49,980 bases of DNA from an uncultured Hymenobacter sp. (GTDB taxonomy: Bacteria; Bacteroidota; Bacteroidia; Cytophagales; Hymenobacteraceae), in contig CAJYVK010000189.1 in assembly GCA_913778455.1 (NCBI GenBank), forward strand, positions 1 through 49,980, in the 5' to 3' direction. A program made the translations under genes and the position numbers. Below, in pieces: positions 23,227-33,296 of this stretch. The notes beneath the pieces were generated by a model. That model ran no database searches, was not told the DNA's origin, and saw only the letters and a program-made list of their open reading frames with translations. How positions within the stretch are numbered: the first letter of the stretch is position 1; each line of letters starts with the position of its first letter.

Positions 23227-23312
23227 CTGTCATGCTGAGCTTGCGAAGCATCTTATCACTTTAAAAAGGCTCGCCCGGTGTGATAAGATGCTTCGCAAGC
23301 TCAGCATGACAG
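23227..23312. repeat. Perfect 33-bp inverted repeat
   Basis: Arms 23227-23259 and 23280-23312 are exact reverse complements with a 20-nt loop. The arm carries CATGCTGAGCTTGCGAAGC, a sequence I recall as a common dispersed intergenic repeat in Hymenobacter-like genomes. It lies between malQ and the convergent small secreted protein gene. Confidence 0.9.
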
Positions 23313-23349
23313 ATGTTGAATTGATTTTTTAAAGATATAGTGTAGTCAA

Positions 23350-23391
23350 AAACGCAAAAAGGCCGCCCAAACCGGGTGGCCTTTTGCGTTT
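23350..23391. terminator. Bidirectional terminator between convergent genes
   Basis: AAACGCAAAAAGGCC-GCCC paired with GGGTGGCCTTTTGCGTTT around a 5-nt loop; A- and T-rich flanks serve malQ (+) and the small secreted protein gene (-). Confidence 0.85.
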
Positions 23392-23407
23392 CGGGCGTTG
23401 TGGTAGC

Positions 23408-23794
23408 TCAGTTTTCCAGCAGCATCTCCTTGAGGTAAACCTTCATCTGGGGCGTAGCCTCCAGCTCGCGGAACTGGCGAAGCTGCCCGGGCGACATCAG
23501 GTGCCCGGCTACCAGGCGCAGCTGCGCCCGCTCGGCCGGGATGAGCTCGGCTACTTCGGCGGCCGAGTGGTTGGCGGCCTGCACGGCCATGAACTCAATC
23601 TCCTGCTCCAGGTAGGCCCGCAGGCCAGTGCGCTGCTCCTCGCTCAGGGCGAGCTGCTCGGTGCAGGCTTGCACAAAATATTCGGCGGCAGGCGGCCCAG
23701 CCAGGACCCTTGCCGGGCCAGCAAACACTGGCGAACTACTTAATGAGCAGGCGATAAAGGCTGCCGTAACCTGGGTGGGAAGAAGAAATTTCAT
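23408..23794 (-). CDS. Small secreted protein of unknown function
   Basis: 128 residues from ATG 23794, which begins the signal peptide MKFLLPTQVTAAFIACSLSS (cleavage near VFA-GP); the frame continues upstream but without start features. The mature part of about 100 residues is mostly helical and charged: CTEQLALSEEQRTGLRAYLE, EIPAERAQLRLVAG-like segments and PGQLRQFRELEATPQMKVYL. I do not recognise a family. The LxxEQxxxLxxYL pattern is reminiscent of small Spy/LTXXQ-type periplasmic proteins, but the match is too weak for a name. It stands alone, divergent from the giant surface-protein gene. Confidence 0.7.
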   Translation of the reverse strand: MKFLLPTQVTAAFIACSLSSSPVFAGPARVLAGPPAAEYFVQACTEQLALSEEQRTGLRAYLEQEIEFMAVQAANHSAAEVAELIPAERAQLRLVAGHLMSPGQLRQFRELEATPQMKVYLKEMLLEN

Positions 23795-24226
23795 GGCTAA
23801 CAGATGAAGTGAGAGACCATTTTTTAGGTTAACACCCTGTTGCTTAGATAAGTGACATTTTTTCAAAAAATAATCGCCTTTAGCCTAAATAAACTGCCAT
23901 TTGTAAGGTGTTGTCAATCAAGCAAAAGTTAGATTAAGCGGAGAAAAGTTGATTTTAATCAATTGTTGAGATTAATCACTTTAAAAATGATTTATTAGCT
24001 TTAAAAATTACTAACCTTTGCTTGGATAAGTGCAATTTAAGTGATCATAAAATATGCTTTATAAAACCGGTTGGTGGGAACAAAACGTATTTTCATTTTT
24101 GTAAAGCGCTAGCCTGCAAGATTATCAAGCGGGTAGGGTAACTAAGTAGGCAGGGCTACAGTCTACTTCATTAAAAATTCATTAATGGTATAAGAATACT
24201 TTTACCTCACACCCTTTCCACGCAGT
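23795..24226. other. AT-rich divergent spacer before the first giant gene
   Basis: 432 nt between a minus-strand start and the giant gene ATG. It is strikingly AT-rich compared with the rest of the window, with many A/T runs (ATTAATCACTTTAAAAATG). No reading frame, RNA gene or exact TAnnTTTG box was found. TACTTTTA about 28 nt before the ATG is the best -7-like site. It must hold the promoters of both neighbours. Confidence 0.7.
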
Positions 24227-27200
24227 ATGAAGCAAAACCTACCTTTCGCGGGACAGTTGGCTGCTACCCCGATCAGTTTATGGCGTAGAATTATACTAAG
24301 AAGGCCCTGGTGGTCTGGGTCAGCGAGATTTTCTTCCCGAATAGGGAGGTTAAGTCTATTAGCTGGACTTGCGCTTGCCCCAGCTTACGGTTGGGCGCAA
24401 TGCAATACTTCGGCCACCACCACCCTCAGCTTTACCGATACCAATCCGGCCCGGCCAACCGGTGAAAACTGGAACGGCCACCTACCAACCGGCGTGCCCG
24501 AGCCGTTGGGCGCTACCCAGGTAAGCAGTAGCGTGCTGACCGGGGCCAGCGGGACGAGTTCGTTGCTAATCGACACCCCCGGCGGTGCCAAGACCCTGAC
24601 GTGGACCAGTGATTTTTCGGCGTCCAACGGGTTTGTGAACGTCACGTTCACTTTCAACCGGCCACTGTCCAATTTCAAGGTTAATATCTCGAACATCAAC
24701 ATTAGCCGCAAAACGGCTGGGCTGTTAGGGGCCGACTACACCGATGAGGTAGTAGTGAACGGCGCCAACGGTGCCACGTCCACGCCGGTAGCCAACATCT
24801 CGCTGGCGACGCTGGCGGGATCTGCGACAATAAGCGGCAACGTGGCGACGGGCCAGACAACGGCCAACGCGACCGTGCAGGCTTCGTTTGCCTCCGCTAT
24901 CACGTCGCTCACGCTCACGTTTCGCAACGGCACGGCCAGCTTTACCAATCCCGACGAGCAGATTATCGGCATTGACCAAATGACGTGGTGCCGCCTGGCC
25001 CCGCTGGCAACCAATGCCACCACGTCTACCGTACCCAGCACGGCCACGCAGGTGGGAATCAATACCCTGACCTCATCGGTCGATGGGGCGGTGCAGAGCT
25101 ACCTCATCACGAGCCTGCCCACGCGCGGCACGCTGTTTTATAACACCACGGGTACTACCTACGCGGCCATTACCAGCATTCCGGCCGGGGGCTTCGTGCT
25201 GACGCCGGCCCAGGCGGCCAGCCTGCGCTACACGCCCGACGGCACCTTTACGGGGAGCAGCGCCACTTTTACCTATCAGGTGCGCGATGATGCTAACCTG
25301 ACTTCGACGAACACCGCCACCTACACTATTCCGCTGCAATACCTGGCCGCGTGCGGTACCAACCCCGGCACGACGACGCTGGCCTTCGGCAGCCGCCCGG
25401 CCGGCGAGGACTGGAAAAGCCACGCGGCCGAGGCCGTACCGGCGGGCTCCACGGCCACCCTTATCAGCTCGGGCAACTACCAGAACGGGGCAGCTACGGT
25501 CTCGACGCTCGTGGTGGGCCCGGTGAACAGCCAAACGTTGCAGTGGAACAACGACTTCGCGGCGGGTAGCACCAAGACCTCGCAGGTGACGTTCACCTTC
25601 ACCCGGCCCTTGTCCAACTTCACGGTGCAGGTGCAGGACATCGACGCGGGCACCGACTTCGTGGACCAGGTGACCTTCGCGGGAGCCAACGGCGTTACGG
25701 CCGTGACGCCGCTGCTGAGCGCCGCCAACCCCGGCGCGGGCATCACCAGCATCAGTGGTAACGTGGCCACCGGCCAGAACGTCACCAGCAGCCCCGTGGA
25801 TGGCACCGTGACGGCCTACTTCAGCAGTCCCATCACGAGCCTGACGATTACCTACAACAACGCTACCACGGCCAACGATGGGGCCACGCAGTACATCGGT
25901 ATCGACCAGATGACGTGGTGCCGCGCCCTGCCCACGGCCGTGGACGTAACCAGCGCCGCCCTGCTCAGCTCGATTGGTACGGCCAGCATCAGCCCGCTGG
26001 CCTCGACGGCCGACAACGTGCCGGTGACGTACACGCTGACCTCGATTCCGACCCCGGCCCAGGGCGTGTTGTCGTACAACTCGGGCGGTACGACGTATTC
26101 CAACATCACGGCCGCCGGGCAGGTGCTCACGGCGGCCCAGGCGGCCAGCCTGCGCTTTACGCCGGTGGCCGGCAGCAGCGGCAACGTGACTTTCACCTAC
26201 CGCGCCACCGATGCGCTGAATAACCTTTCGGCCAACACGGCGACTTACACCCTGCCGGTGGTGAACGCGCCCTGCACCACGGCCACGGCCGAACTGAATT
26301 TCCGCACCTCCACGCCGGTGCCCGACGACTGGAAGGCCCATGCGCCGGTGAACGTTGGCAACTCACTCACGACGGTGAGCACCAGCAACTACCAAATCGC
26401 CGCCGGTGCTACGACGAATACGTTTTCCGTCATCAGCGGCACGGCCACCAACAACGTCAACGGCGTGCAGAACCTGGCCTGGGCGACCGACTATGCCAGC
26501 CAAGCCAACAACACGGCCAGCGTGACCTTCAACTTCAGCCGGGCAGTGAGCAACTACACCATTCGGGTGCAGGACATCGACCGGGGCGAGTCGGGCAGCA
26601 CAGCCTTCGCCGACCAAGTGACGTTTGTGGGGAATAACGGCGGCACGACCGTACTGCCCGCCCTCGCGGCCGTGGGCGCAACCAACTCGGTAAACATCAG
26701 CGGTAACGTAGCGACCGGTACCGCCGACGTCTCGACCACCAACCCCACCGACGGGACGGTGGTGGCCTACTTCGCCAGCCCCATCACCTCGCTCACGCTG
26801 ACGTACCGCAACGTCTCGACCTTCGCCGCCGATCCCTCGCTCAACATCATCGGCATCGAGCTGATGAATCTGTGCCGACTGGCCCCGGTGGCAGCCAACG
26901 TGACCAACACCAGCCGCCCCAGCGGTCAGGGCGCGGCGGCCATCAACCCGCTGAGTGCCACCGCGCCCGATGGCACCATTACCTCGTACACCATTACGGC
27001 GCTGCCGTCGGCGGCGCAGGGTACTTTCTACGTGAACGGCGTGGCCCTGACGGCTTCGACGCTGACCCTGACGCCCGCCCAGGCGGCCCAACTGTCGTTT
27101 GCCCCAGCCGCCGGCTTTAGCGGCAACGCGGGCTTCTCGTACTACGCTACCGACAACGCGGGCGTGGTGAGCAACACCGCTACTTATACCGTACCGGTGA

Positions 27201-30200
27201 CTAACTCCGGCGCCGCCGGAACGCCCGCGGCCTGCGGCACGCCCGGCAAGGACGGCTCGCCCACCATCGCCGACAACCCCGATACTTACTACCCCAGCGT
27301 AGATGCCCAGGCGCTGGCCGCGGGTGCCACGTCTATCAGCGTCGGTACGGCCACCGTGGGCGGTACGACTACCACGCCCACGAGCATCGTGCGGGGCGAC
27401 CTGCTGCTGGTCATGCAGATGCAGGGGGCAGATATCAACTTCACGAACTCCGACAGCTACGGCGACGGCGTGGCGGGTGGCGGGGCCAGCGGCAACCTCG
27501 GCACCAACCTCACGGCGGGTACTTATGAATACGTAGTGGCCAGCAACGCCACGCCCATCGCGGCGGCCACGGGCGGCACCATCACGCTGGCTACGCCGCT
27601 AGTGAACAGCTACGTGAATGCCCCGGCTACTACCACGGCCGGCCCGCGGCGCTTCCAGGTAATCCGGGTGCCGCAGTACGGCAACCTCACGCTGGGCGGC
27701 ACGCTGGCCGCCACCCCGTGGAACGGCAGCACGGGTGGCGTGCTCGTGCTCGACGTAGCCGGCCAGACAAATTTTAGCGGTAATACCATCACGGCGGCCG
27801 GGCGCGGCTTCCGGGGCGGCGGGGGCCGCACGCAGAGCGCAACCAATTACGACTCGCCTGATTACGTTAATCTGACAGCTAGTGACTTCAACGCCCAGAA
27901 GGGGGAGGGGATAGCTGGCACGCCGCGCTTTGTGAACGTGCCCGGCACGCCCGACAACGCCGCGACCAATGCCACGGTAAACACCGGCGTGGAGGGCTAT
28001 CCCGGTAGCAGCACCAGCCGCGGTGCCCCCGGTAACGCGGGCGGTGGCGGCAACGACGACCTGAACAACAGCGGCGGCGGCGGCGGGGCCAACGGCGGCA
28101 GCGGCGGCCGGGGCGGCAACAACTTCTCGAGCAATAAAGCCATCGGCGGCGAGCCGGGCGCGGCATTCGTGCTGACCAGTAGCAGTCGCCTCGTACTGGG
28201 CGGCGGCGGCGGCGCGGGCTCGACCAACAACTCGACCGGTACGCCCGGCAGTGGCTTTGCCAGCAGCGGCGCGGCGGGCGGCGGCATCATCATCCTGCGC
28301 ACGGGCACCGGCGCGGGTACCGGCACCATCTCGGCCAACGGCAGCAACGCCAACAGCACCGTGGCCGACGACGGCGGCGGCGGCGGCGGGGCCGGCGGCT
28401 CCATCCTCCTAACGGCTAATAGCCCGGCCAGCCTCAGCGGCCTTACCCTCACGGCCAATGGTGGTACGGGCGGCACGGCCTCCGGCGGTACCTCCGGTCC
28501 GCACGGCCCCGGTGGTGGGGGCGGGGGTGGCGTTATCCTCACCAACGGCGCGGTGGCGGCGACCTCGGCGCTGGGGGCGGCCAGCGGCACCACCCAGGGC
28601 ACCCCGGCCAACTTCGGCGCGGCGCCGGGCCTCAACGGGATTACCAACACGGGCATCAGCAACAGCATTGCGGGCAACACGGTGGGCACCACCTGCGCCG
28701 CCGACGTAACGGTGGCGCTGGCTGGCCCGGCCACCCTGGCCCCGGCCACGCCCTCGGGCACGTACCGGGTGACCTTTGCCAACCAAGGCCCGGCTACGGC
28801 GACCAACGTTACCCGCACGGTGACGCTGCCCGCCGGCGCGACCAACATCCTCGTGAACGGCTCGCCCTACTCACCTACCACGGCGAATACCATTGATTTC
28901 GGCACGGCCGCTTCGGTAGCCAGCGGGGCGTCGAGCACGTTTACGTTCAGCTTTACGCCGGCCACTACGGCCACGGGCAGCGCCGCCATTACGAGCAACG
29001 TTGCCACGGCCAGCGGCCAGGGGGCCGACCAGGCCCCGAATACTTCGGCCATTAACGCCGTCATTCCGCCGGTGGCGAACGTGGCGACGACCATCACGGC
29101 GGGTACGCCGGTGGCGGCGGGTACCCTGGCCTCGGTAGCCACGGCCCCCAAGTTCACGGTGAACTTTACCAACAACGGCCCCAGCCCGGCGGCCGGGGTG
29201 GTGGCCTCCGTGCAATTGCCGCGCGGCCTCACCAACGTGACGGCGACCAACGGCGGCGTGTATTCGTCGGCCACCGGCCTGGTCACTTACGCCGGTCTCA
29301 CCGCGCTGGGCACCGGCACCACGACCACCTCGCTCATCAATTTCGATGCGCCGGTGACTACCCCCGTAGCCGCCACGGCCAGCATCTCGACCACGACCAG
29401 CGAAGCCGGCCAGACGGCCGACGATCAGGCCAGCGCCAGCTACGGCATCACGCCGGCCTTCGACCTGGCTGCTTCGCTCAGCGGCCCGGCCTCGGCCGTG
29501 GCAACCGACCTCGTGACCCTGCACCTGACCATGACCAACAACGGCCCCAGCGCCGTGCCCAACGCCGTGCAAACCGCCCAACTGGCTACCGGCCTGGGCA
29601 GCGTATACGTAAGCAATGGGGGCTTCTATAATAACGGGACGGCGAATACGACCGTCACCTACGGCGGCGTGGCCTACACCGTGCCGGCGGGTGGCGTCAT
29701 TTACCCGCCGCTGGCTAATCTGCCCAGCGGGCAGACGGTAACCAACTCGGTGAGCTTTGCCATGCCCGGCACGGCCTTCAAGCCCACGGCCAGCGTGAGC
29801 ACGACCACCGCCGGCGAAACGGCCACGGCCAACAACGCGGCTAATCTCAACAACGCGGCCAGCACCACCGCCCCAGCCGCTACCCTGAGCGTAGCCAGCC
29901 CCGTGGGCAACCCGGCCAACGTGTACACGACCCTGAGCGCGACGGCCACCGCGGCCAACAACGTCACGGTAAGCGTGGTAACCGGCAACCGCGGTAGCCT
30001 CGGCTCGACCTCGGCCAGCGGCATCGTGGAAACGGTGCAGCTGCTGCCCGGCCTTACCAACGTCGCCATTACCGACTCGACGGGAGCGGCGCTCTCGGGC
30101 GCGAGCTACAACGCCACGACCGGCCTCGTCACCTTCGGTAGCGTGAGCCTGGCCAGCGGGGCCAAGCTGCGCAACCTCATCACCTTCACGGCCCCGGCCG

Positions 30201-33200
30201 GGGTGGGTAATGACGGTCAGCTGCTCCTGACGGCCGCCGTGACGACGGCCAACCTCGACCCCGTACCGGCCGATAACCTTGCCGCCGCTACCGTGGTCGT
30301 CAGCCCCACGACCGACCTGGCAACTACGCTCACCGGCCCGGCCTCGGCCACCGTGGGCCAGCCGGTGCAGTACACGGCCACGTTCACCAATAGTGGCCCG
30401 ATGACGGCCAGCGGCTACAACGCCAGCGGTACGCTGACCAGCGGGATATTTGCCACTGCGCAATTGCCCGTGGGCCTGGGCAGCGTAGCCATCACCGATG
30501 CCACCGGGGCTACGGTGAGCGGCGCAACTTATAACGCAGCCACCGGCCTCGTGACCTTCCCCGCGCCGACGATGGCCATGGCGGGCACCACCCAGGTGTA
30601 CAACCTGCGCTTCGTCGCCCCGGCTCAGTCGCTGACCGTGCGCACCAGCGTAGGCTCGGCCGCTACCGATCTGACGCTCACTAACAACAGCGCGGCCGTT
30701 ACCACCACCGTAACGCCCACCGCCGACCTCGTGACGAGCGTAGCTGGCCCGGCCACCGCTCCCGTGGGCAACCCCGTGACCTACACCGTAAACACGACCA
30801 ACAACGGCACCTCGGCCGCCGCCACGGTCGTGCCGACGCTGCAACTGCCGCTGGGCTTCACGGCGGCCACGCTGCAAGTAAACGGCCAGACCGGCACGCT
30901 CAGCGGGGCCGTTATCAACTACCCCAGCGGGGCTAGCTACGACACCGGCAGTGGCTTCGTGACCTTTGCCAGCACTGCCAGCCTCCCCACCGGGGCCAGC
31001 GTGCTCAACCGCGTCACCTTCCTGATGCCCAGCCCGGCCAGCGGCCAGGTGGCGGGGGTCGCCACGGCTACTTCGACCACTGCCGACCTCACGCCCGGCA
31101 ACAACAGCACGAGCGTAGCTACCAGCATCGCGCCGGTTACCGCCACCACGGCCGACCTCGTGGCCTCGGTGAGCAGCTCGCCTTCGCCAGCTCCGGCGGG
31201 CGTGCCGGTTACGCTCACGGCTACTTTCCAAAACACCGGCCCCGGCGCGGCTACCAACGTGCTGCCCACGCTGCAACTGCCCGCCGGCCTGACCGGCGTG
31301 ACGGTGAGTGACAACGGCAGCTACAACGCCGCTACCGGCCTCGTCACCTGGCCCGCCATTCTGAGCCAGGCCAACGGCAGCTTGGCCTCGTACACGGCTA
31401 CCTTCCCGGCCCCGGGCGCGGGCTCGTTCGTCGCCCTGGCCAGCGTATCGTCCGACACCAGCGAGCCGAACAACGGCACGGCGCAGGGCAATAACGCGGG
31501 TACCGGCACGGTCACCGTAACGCCGGTGTACGACGTGGTGACGCGCATCAGCGGCCCGGCTACGGCGCTGGCTGGCACCAGCCAGACTTACACTGTGACC
31601 ACACTCGACAACGGTCCCTCGGCCGTGCCCAACACCGTAGGCAGCCCCACCATCCAGAAAGTAACCGTGCCCGCCGGCCAAGTGCCCACCAATATCACGG
31701 GCGGCGGCGTGTATTCGAGCGCCGATAATAGCATTACCTGGACCATTACGGCCGCCCAAGTGGCCGGCGCGGCCGGGGCCGTTACCAATAGCTTCACCAT
31801 CGTGCAGCCGGCCGGGGGCTACTCGCCCGTGGCCACCGTGGCCACGCCCGGCGACAGCAACCTCGACCCGCTGGGCAACACTGCCAGCGTGACCACCGCC
31901 CTGCCCAACCAGCCGCCCACGGCCGTAGCCGTGGTCAACAGCCTGCGCAGCCCCCAGGGCAATACGGCGGCCAACAGTACCACCGCCCCGTTTGGCCAGC
32001 TCATTTCGCCGCTGGCGGCCCTCGACCCCGAGAACGCCCTCAGCAGCAGTGCGGCCTTCCGCATCACGGCGATACCGGCGGCCAGCCAGGGTACGCTGTA
32101 CTACAGCAACGGCGGCAGCTATACGGCCGTTACCGGGGCGCAGAACCTGACGGCGGCGCAGGCGGCTAGCCTCCGCTTCCTGCCGACGCTGGGCTACGTG
32201 GGCAATGCCACTTTTAGCTACCTGGCTACCGACAACGCGGGCAACCAGTCGCCGGCCGTGACTTATACCATCCCGGTAGGTACCGACCTGAATGCCACTT
32301 ACGCCACTTACAACCAGGCCAAGGGCGGCGCTACTCCCTACCAGACCGGCGACGTGCTGGCCCAGCCCACCGACCCCAACGCCGCGACCTATAACAGCAC
32401 CGGTGCGCTCTACAACGCGGCCACCGGCGCGCAGCTGGCTGGCACCGGCAACGGCCTCAGCAGTGCCGTGCTCACCGCCGGTACCCTGCCCAGCGGCGTG
32501 AGCCTCGACCCCGCCACCGGCCGTCTCTACGTGAGTAACGCCGCCGCGCTGGCCAACAACGCCAATGCCCAGACTTACACCGTCAGCATCACGACCACCG
32601 ATGCCTACGGCGGGGTAACTACCGTGCCGGTGACCTTTACCATCGGAGCCCGCCCACTGCCGGTGGTGCTGAGCGCGTTCACGGCCGTAGGCGTGGGCAA
32701 CCGCGACGCCCAGCTCGACTGGAGTACTGCTTCCGAAGTCAATTCGGCCTCGTTTGAGGTGGAGCGCAGCTTCGACGGCACCAGCTTTACTAAAATTGGC
32801 CAGCGCACGGCGCAAGGCACGAGCAGCAGCCCCAGCGTCTACGCCTTCACCGACCAGAACGTGGCCAGCCTAGCCACGACGGGCACGGTGTACTACCGCC
32901 TGCGCCAAGTAGACCTCGACGGCAAAGCCGCTTACTCGCCCGTGCGGCCAGTGAGCTTCCGCAAAGCCGCTACGGTGATGCTGAGTCTCTATCCCAACCC
33001 GGCCCAGAGCCAGACCAGCCTGGACCTGCGCCAGCTACCGGCGAGCAACTCGTACCAGGTAACCTTGCTCGATGCCGCGGGCCGTACCCTACGCCAGCTC
33101 ACGCTGGGCGGCGGGCAGCTCCAGTCGCTGGAAGTAGCCAGCTTGGCTACGGGCTCGTACCTCGTGCTGGTCACCGGCATCCAAGCCGACGGCTCGGTGC

Positions 33201-33232
33201 TGCGCCAATCGCTACGTCTCACAAAAGAATAG
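24227..33232 (+). CDS. Giant secreted surface protein 1 (DUF11 repeats, Gly-rich segment, T9SS sorting domain)
   Basis: 3001 residues. A long N-terminus with basic residues precedes the signal core LLAGLALAPAYGWAQ (to about 58). Three copies of a two-part module follow. Each has a sandwich-like unit starting with Cys and containing W(N/K)xH, VTFxFxRPLSNF and IGIDQMTWCR (about 59-252, 376-568, 683-888), then an Ig/cadherin-like unit with GTLFYN, LTPAQAASLRYTP and FTYQVRDD. A domain starting CGTPGKDGSPTIADN (about 1000) leads to a glycine-rich stretch (1195-1445). From DVTVALAGPA (1493) there are about eight DUF11-type repeats with FTNNGP motifs (to about 2558), another Ig-like unit (2562-2688), LPVVLSAFTA (2811) and the type IX sorting domain from LSLYPNPAQS (2919). 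It is probably a cell-surface or secreted adhesin; the function is inferred from architecture only. Confidence 0.92.
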   Translation: MKQNLPFAGQLAATPISLWRRIILRRPWWSGSARFSSRIGRLSLLAGLALAPAYGWAQCNTSATTTLSFTDTNPARPTGENWNGHLPTGVPEPLGATQVSSSVLTGASGTSSLLIDTPGGAKTLTWTSDFSASNGFVNVTFTFNRPLSNFKVNISNINISRKTAGLLGADYTDEVVVNGANGATSTPVANISLATLAGSATISGNVATGQTTANATVQASFASAITSLTLTFRNGTASFTNPDEQIIGIDQMTWCRLAPLATNATTSTVPSTATQVGINTLTSSVDGAVQSYLITSLPTRGTLFYNTTGTTYAAITSIPAGGFVLTPAQAASLRYTPDGTFTGSSATFTYQVRDDANLTSTNTATYTIPLQYLAACGTNPGTTTLAFGSRPAGEDWKSHAAEAVPAGSTATLISSGNYQNGAATVSTLVVGPVNSQTLQWNNDFAAGSTKTSQVTFTFTRPLSNFTVQVQDIDAGTDFVDQVTFAGANGVTAVTPLLSAANPGAGITSISGNVATGQNVTSSPVDGTVTAYFSSPITSLTITYNNATTANDGATQYIGIDQMTWCRALPTAVDVTSAALLSSIGTASISPLASTADNVPVTYTLTSIPTPAQGVLSYNSGGTTYSNITAAGQVLTAAQAASLRFTPVAGSSGNVTFTYRATDALNNLSANTATYTLPVVNAPCTTATAELNFRTSTPVPDDWKAHAPVNVGNSLTTVSTSNYQIAAGATTNTFSVISGTATNNVNGVQNLAWATDYASQANNTASVTFNFSRAVSNYTIRVQDIDRGESGSTAFADQVTFVGNNGGTTVLPALAAVGATNSVNISGNVATGTADVSTTNPTDGTVVAYFASPITSLTLTYRNVSTFAADPSLNIIGIELMNLCRLAPVAANVTNTSRPSGQGAAAINPLSATAPDGTITSYTITALPSAAQGTFYVNGVALTASTLTLTPAQAAQLSFAPAAGFSGNAGFSYYATDNAGVVSNTATYTVPVTNSGAAGTPAACGTPGKDGSPTIADNPDTYYPSVDAQALAAGATSISVGTATVGGTTTTPTSIVRGDLLLVMQMQGADINFTNSDSYGDGVAGGGASGNLGTNLTAGTYEYVVASNATPIAAATGGTITLATPLVNSYVNAPATTTAGPRRFQVIRVPQYGNLTLGGTLAATPWNGSTGGVLVLDVAGQTNFSGNTITAAGRGFRGGGGRTQSATNYDSPDYVNLTASDFNAQKGEGIAGTPRFVNVPGTPDNAATNATVNTGVEGYPGSSTSRGAPGNAGGGGNDDLNNSGGGGGANGGSGGRGGNNFSSNKAIGGEPGAAFVLTSSSRLVLGGGGGAGSTNNSTGTPGSGFASSGAAGGGIIILRTGTGAGTGTISANGSNANSTVADDGGGGGGAGGSILLTANSPASLSGLTLTANGGTGGTASGGTSGPHGPGGGGGGGVILTNGAVAATSALGAASGTTQGTPANFGAAPGLNGITNTGISNSIAGNTVGTTCAADVTVALAGPATLAPATPSGTYRVTFANQGPATATNVTRTVTLPAGATNILVNGSPYSPTTANTIDFGTAASVASGASSTFTFSFTPATTATGSAAITSNVATASGQGADQAPNTSAINAVIPPVANVATTITAGTPVAAGTLASVATAPKFTVNFTNNGPSPAAGVVASVQLPRGLTNVTATNGGVYSSATGLVTYAGLTALGTGTTTTSLINFDAPVTTPVAATASISTTTSEAGQTADDQASASYGITPAFDLAASLSGPASAVATDLVTLHLTMTNNGPSAVPNAVQTAQLATGLGSVYVSNGGFYNNGTANTTVTYGGVAYTVPAGGVIYPPLANLPSGQTVTNSVSFAMPGTAFKPTASVSTTTAGETATANNAANLNNAASTTAPAATLSVASPVGNPANVYTTLSATATAANNVTVSVVTGNRGSLGSTSASGIVETVQLLPGLTNVAITDSTGAALSGASYNATTGLVTFGSVSLASGAKLRNLITFTAPAGVGNDGQLLLTAAVTTANLDPVPADNLAAATVVVSPTTDLATTLTGPASATVGQPVQYTATFTNSGPMTASGYNASGTLTSGIFATAQLPVGLGSVAITDATGATVSGATYNAATGLVTFPAPTMAMAGTTQVYNLRFVAPAQSLTVRTSVGSAATDLTLTNNSAAVTTTVTPTADLVTSVAGPATAPVGNPVTYTVNTTNNGTSAAATVVPTLQLPLGFTAATLQVNGQTGTLSGAVINYPSGASYDTGSGFVTFASTASLPTGASVLNRVTFLMPSPASGQVAGVATATSTTADLTPGNNSTSVATSIAPVTATTADLVASVSSSPSPAPAGVPVTLTATFQNTGPGAATNVLPTLQLPAGLTGVTVSDNGSYNAATGLVTWPAILSQANGSLASYTATFPAPGAGSFVALASVSSDTSEPNNGTAQGNNAGTGTVTVTPVYDVVTRISGPATALAGTSQTYTVTTLDNGPSAVPNTVGSPTIQKVTVPAGQVPTNITGGGVYSSADNSITWTITAAQVAGAAGAVTNSFTIVQPAGGYSPVATVATPGDSNLDPLGNTASVTTALPNQPPTAVAVVNSLRSPQGNTAANSTTAPFGQLISPLAALDPENALSSSAAFRITAIPAASQGTLYYSNGGSYTAVTGAQNLTAAQAASLRFLPTLGYVGNATFSYLATDNAGNQSPAVTYTIPVGTDLNATYATYNQAKGGATPYQTGDVLAQPTDPNAATYNSTGALYNAATGAQLAGTGNGLSSAVLTAGTLPSGVSLDPATGRLYVSNAAALANNANAQTYTVSITTTDAYGGVTTVPVTFTIGARPLPVVLSAFTAVGVGNRDAQLDWSTASEVNSASFEVERSFDGTSFTKIGQRTAQGTSSSPSVYAFTDQNVASLATTGTVYYRLRQVDLDGKAAYSPVRPVSFRKAATVMLSLYPNPAQSQTSLDLRQLPASNSYQVTLLDAAGRTLRQLTLGGGQLQSLEVASLATGSYLVLVTGIQADGSVLRQSLRLTKE
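27809..28560 (+). repeat. Coding region for a glycine-rich segment
   Basis: Within giant protein 1 (about residues 1195-1445), runs of four to seven glycines recur (RGGGGRTQS, SGGGGGANGGSGGRGG, LGGGGGAGS, DDGGGGGGAGGS, GPGGGGGGGVI), separated by short hydrophobic pieces such as GIIILRTG and SILLTANS. At DNA level it is a set of GGC/GGG runs. Confidence 0.9.
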
Positions 33233-33240
33233 GCCAGCTT

Positions 33241-33296
33241 GGTACCAAATGCAAAAAGGCTCCTTCAGTGAAGGGGCCTTTTTGCATTTGTGTACC
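33241..33296 (+). terminator. Terminator after giant gene 1
   Basis: AAATGCAAAAAGGC-CCTT paired with AAGG-GCCTTTTTGCATTT around CAGTG, enclosed by outer GGTACC/GTACC, 8 nt after the stop codon. Confidence 0.9.

Noticed and set aside
28871..32815. A 1314-codon open frame on the minus strand, opposite giant gene 1
   Set aside because: It is a shadow of the GC-rich, NNC/NNG-ending codons of the real gene. Its translation is Arg/Gly/His-rich without domains, signal peptide or start features.
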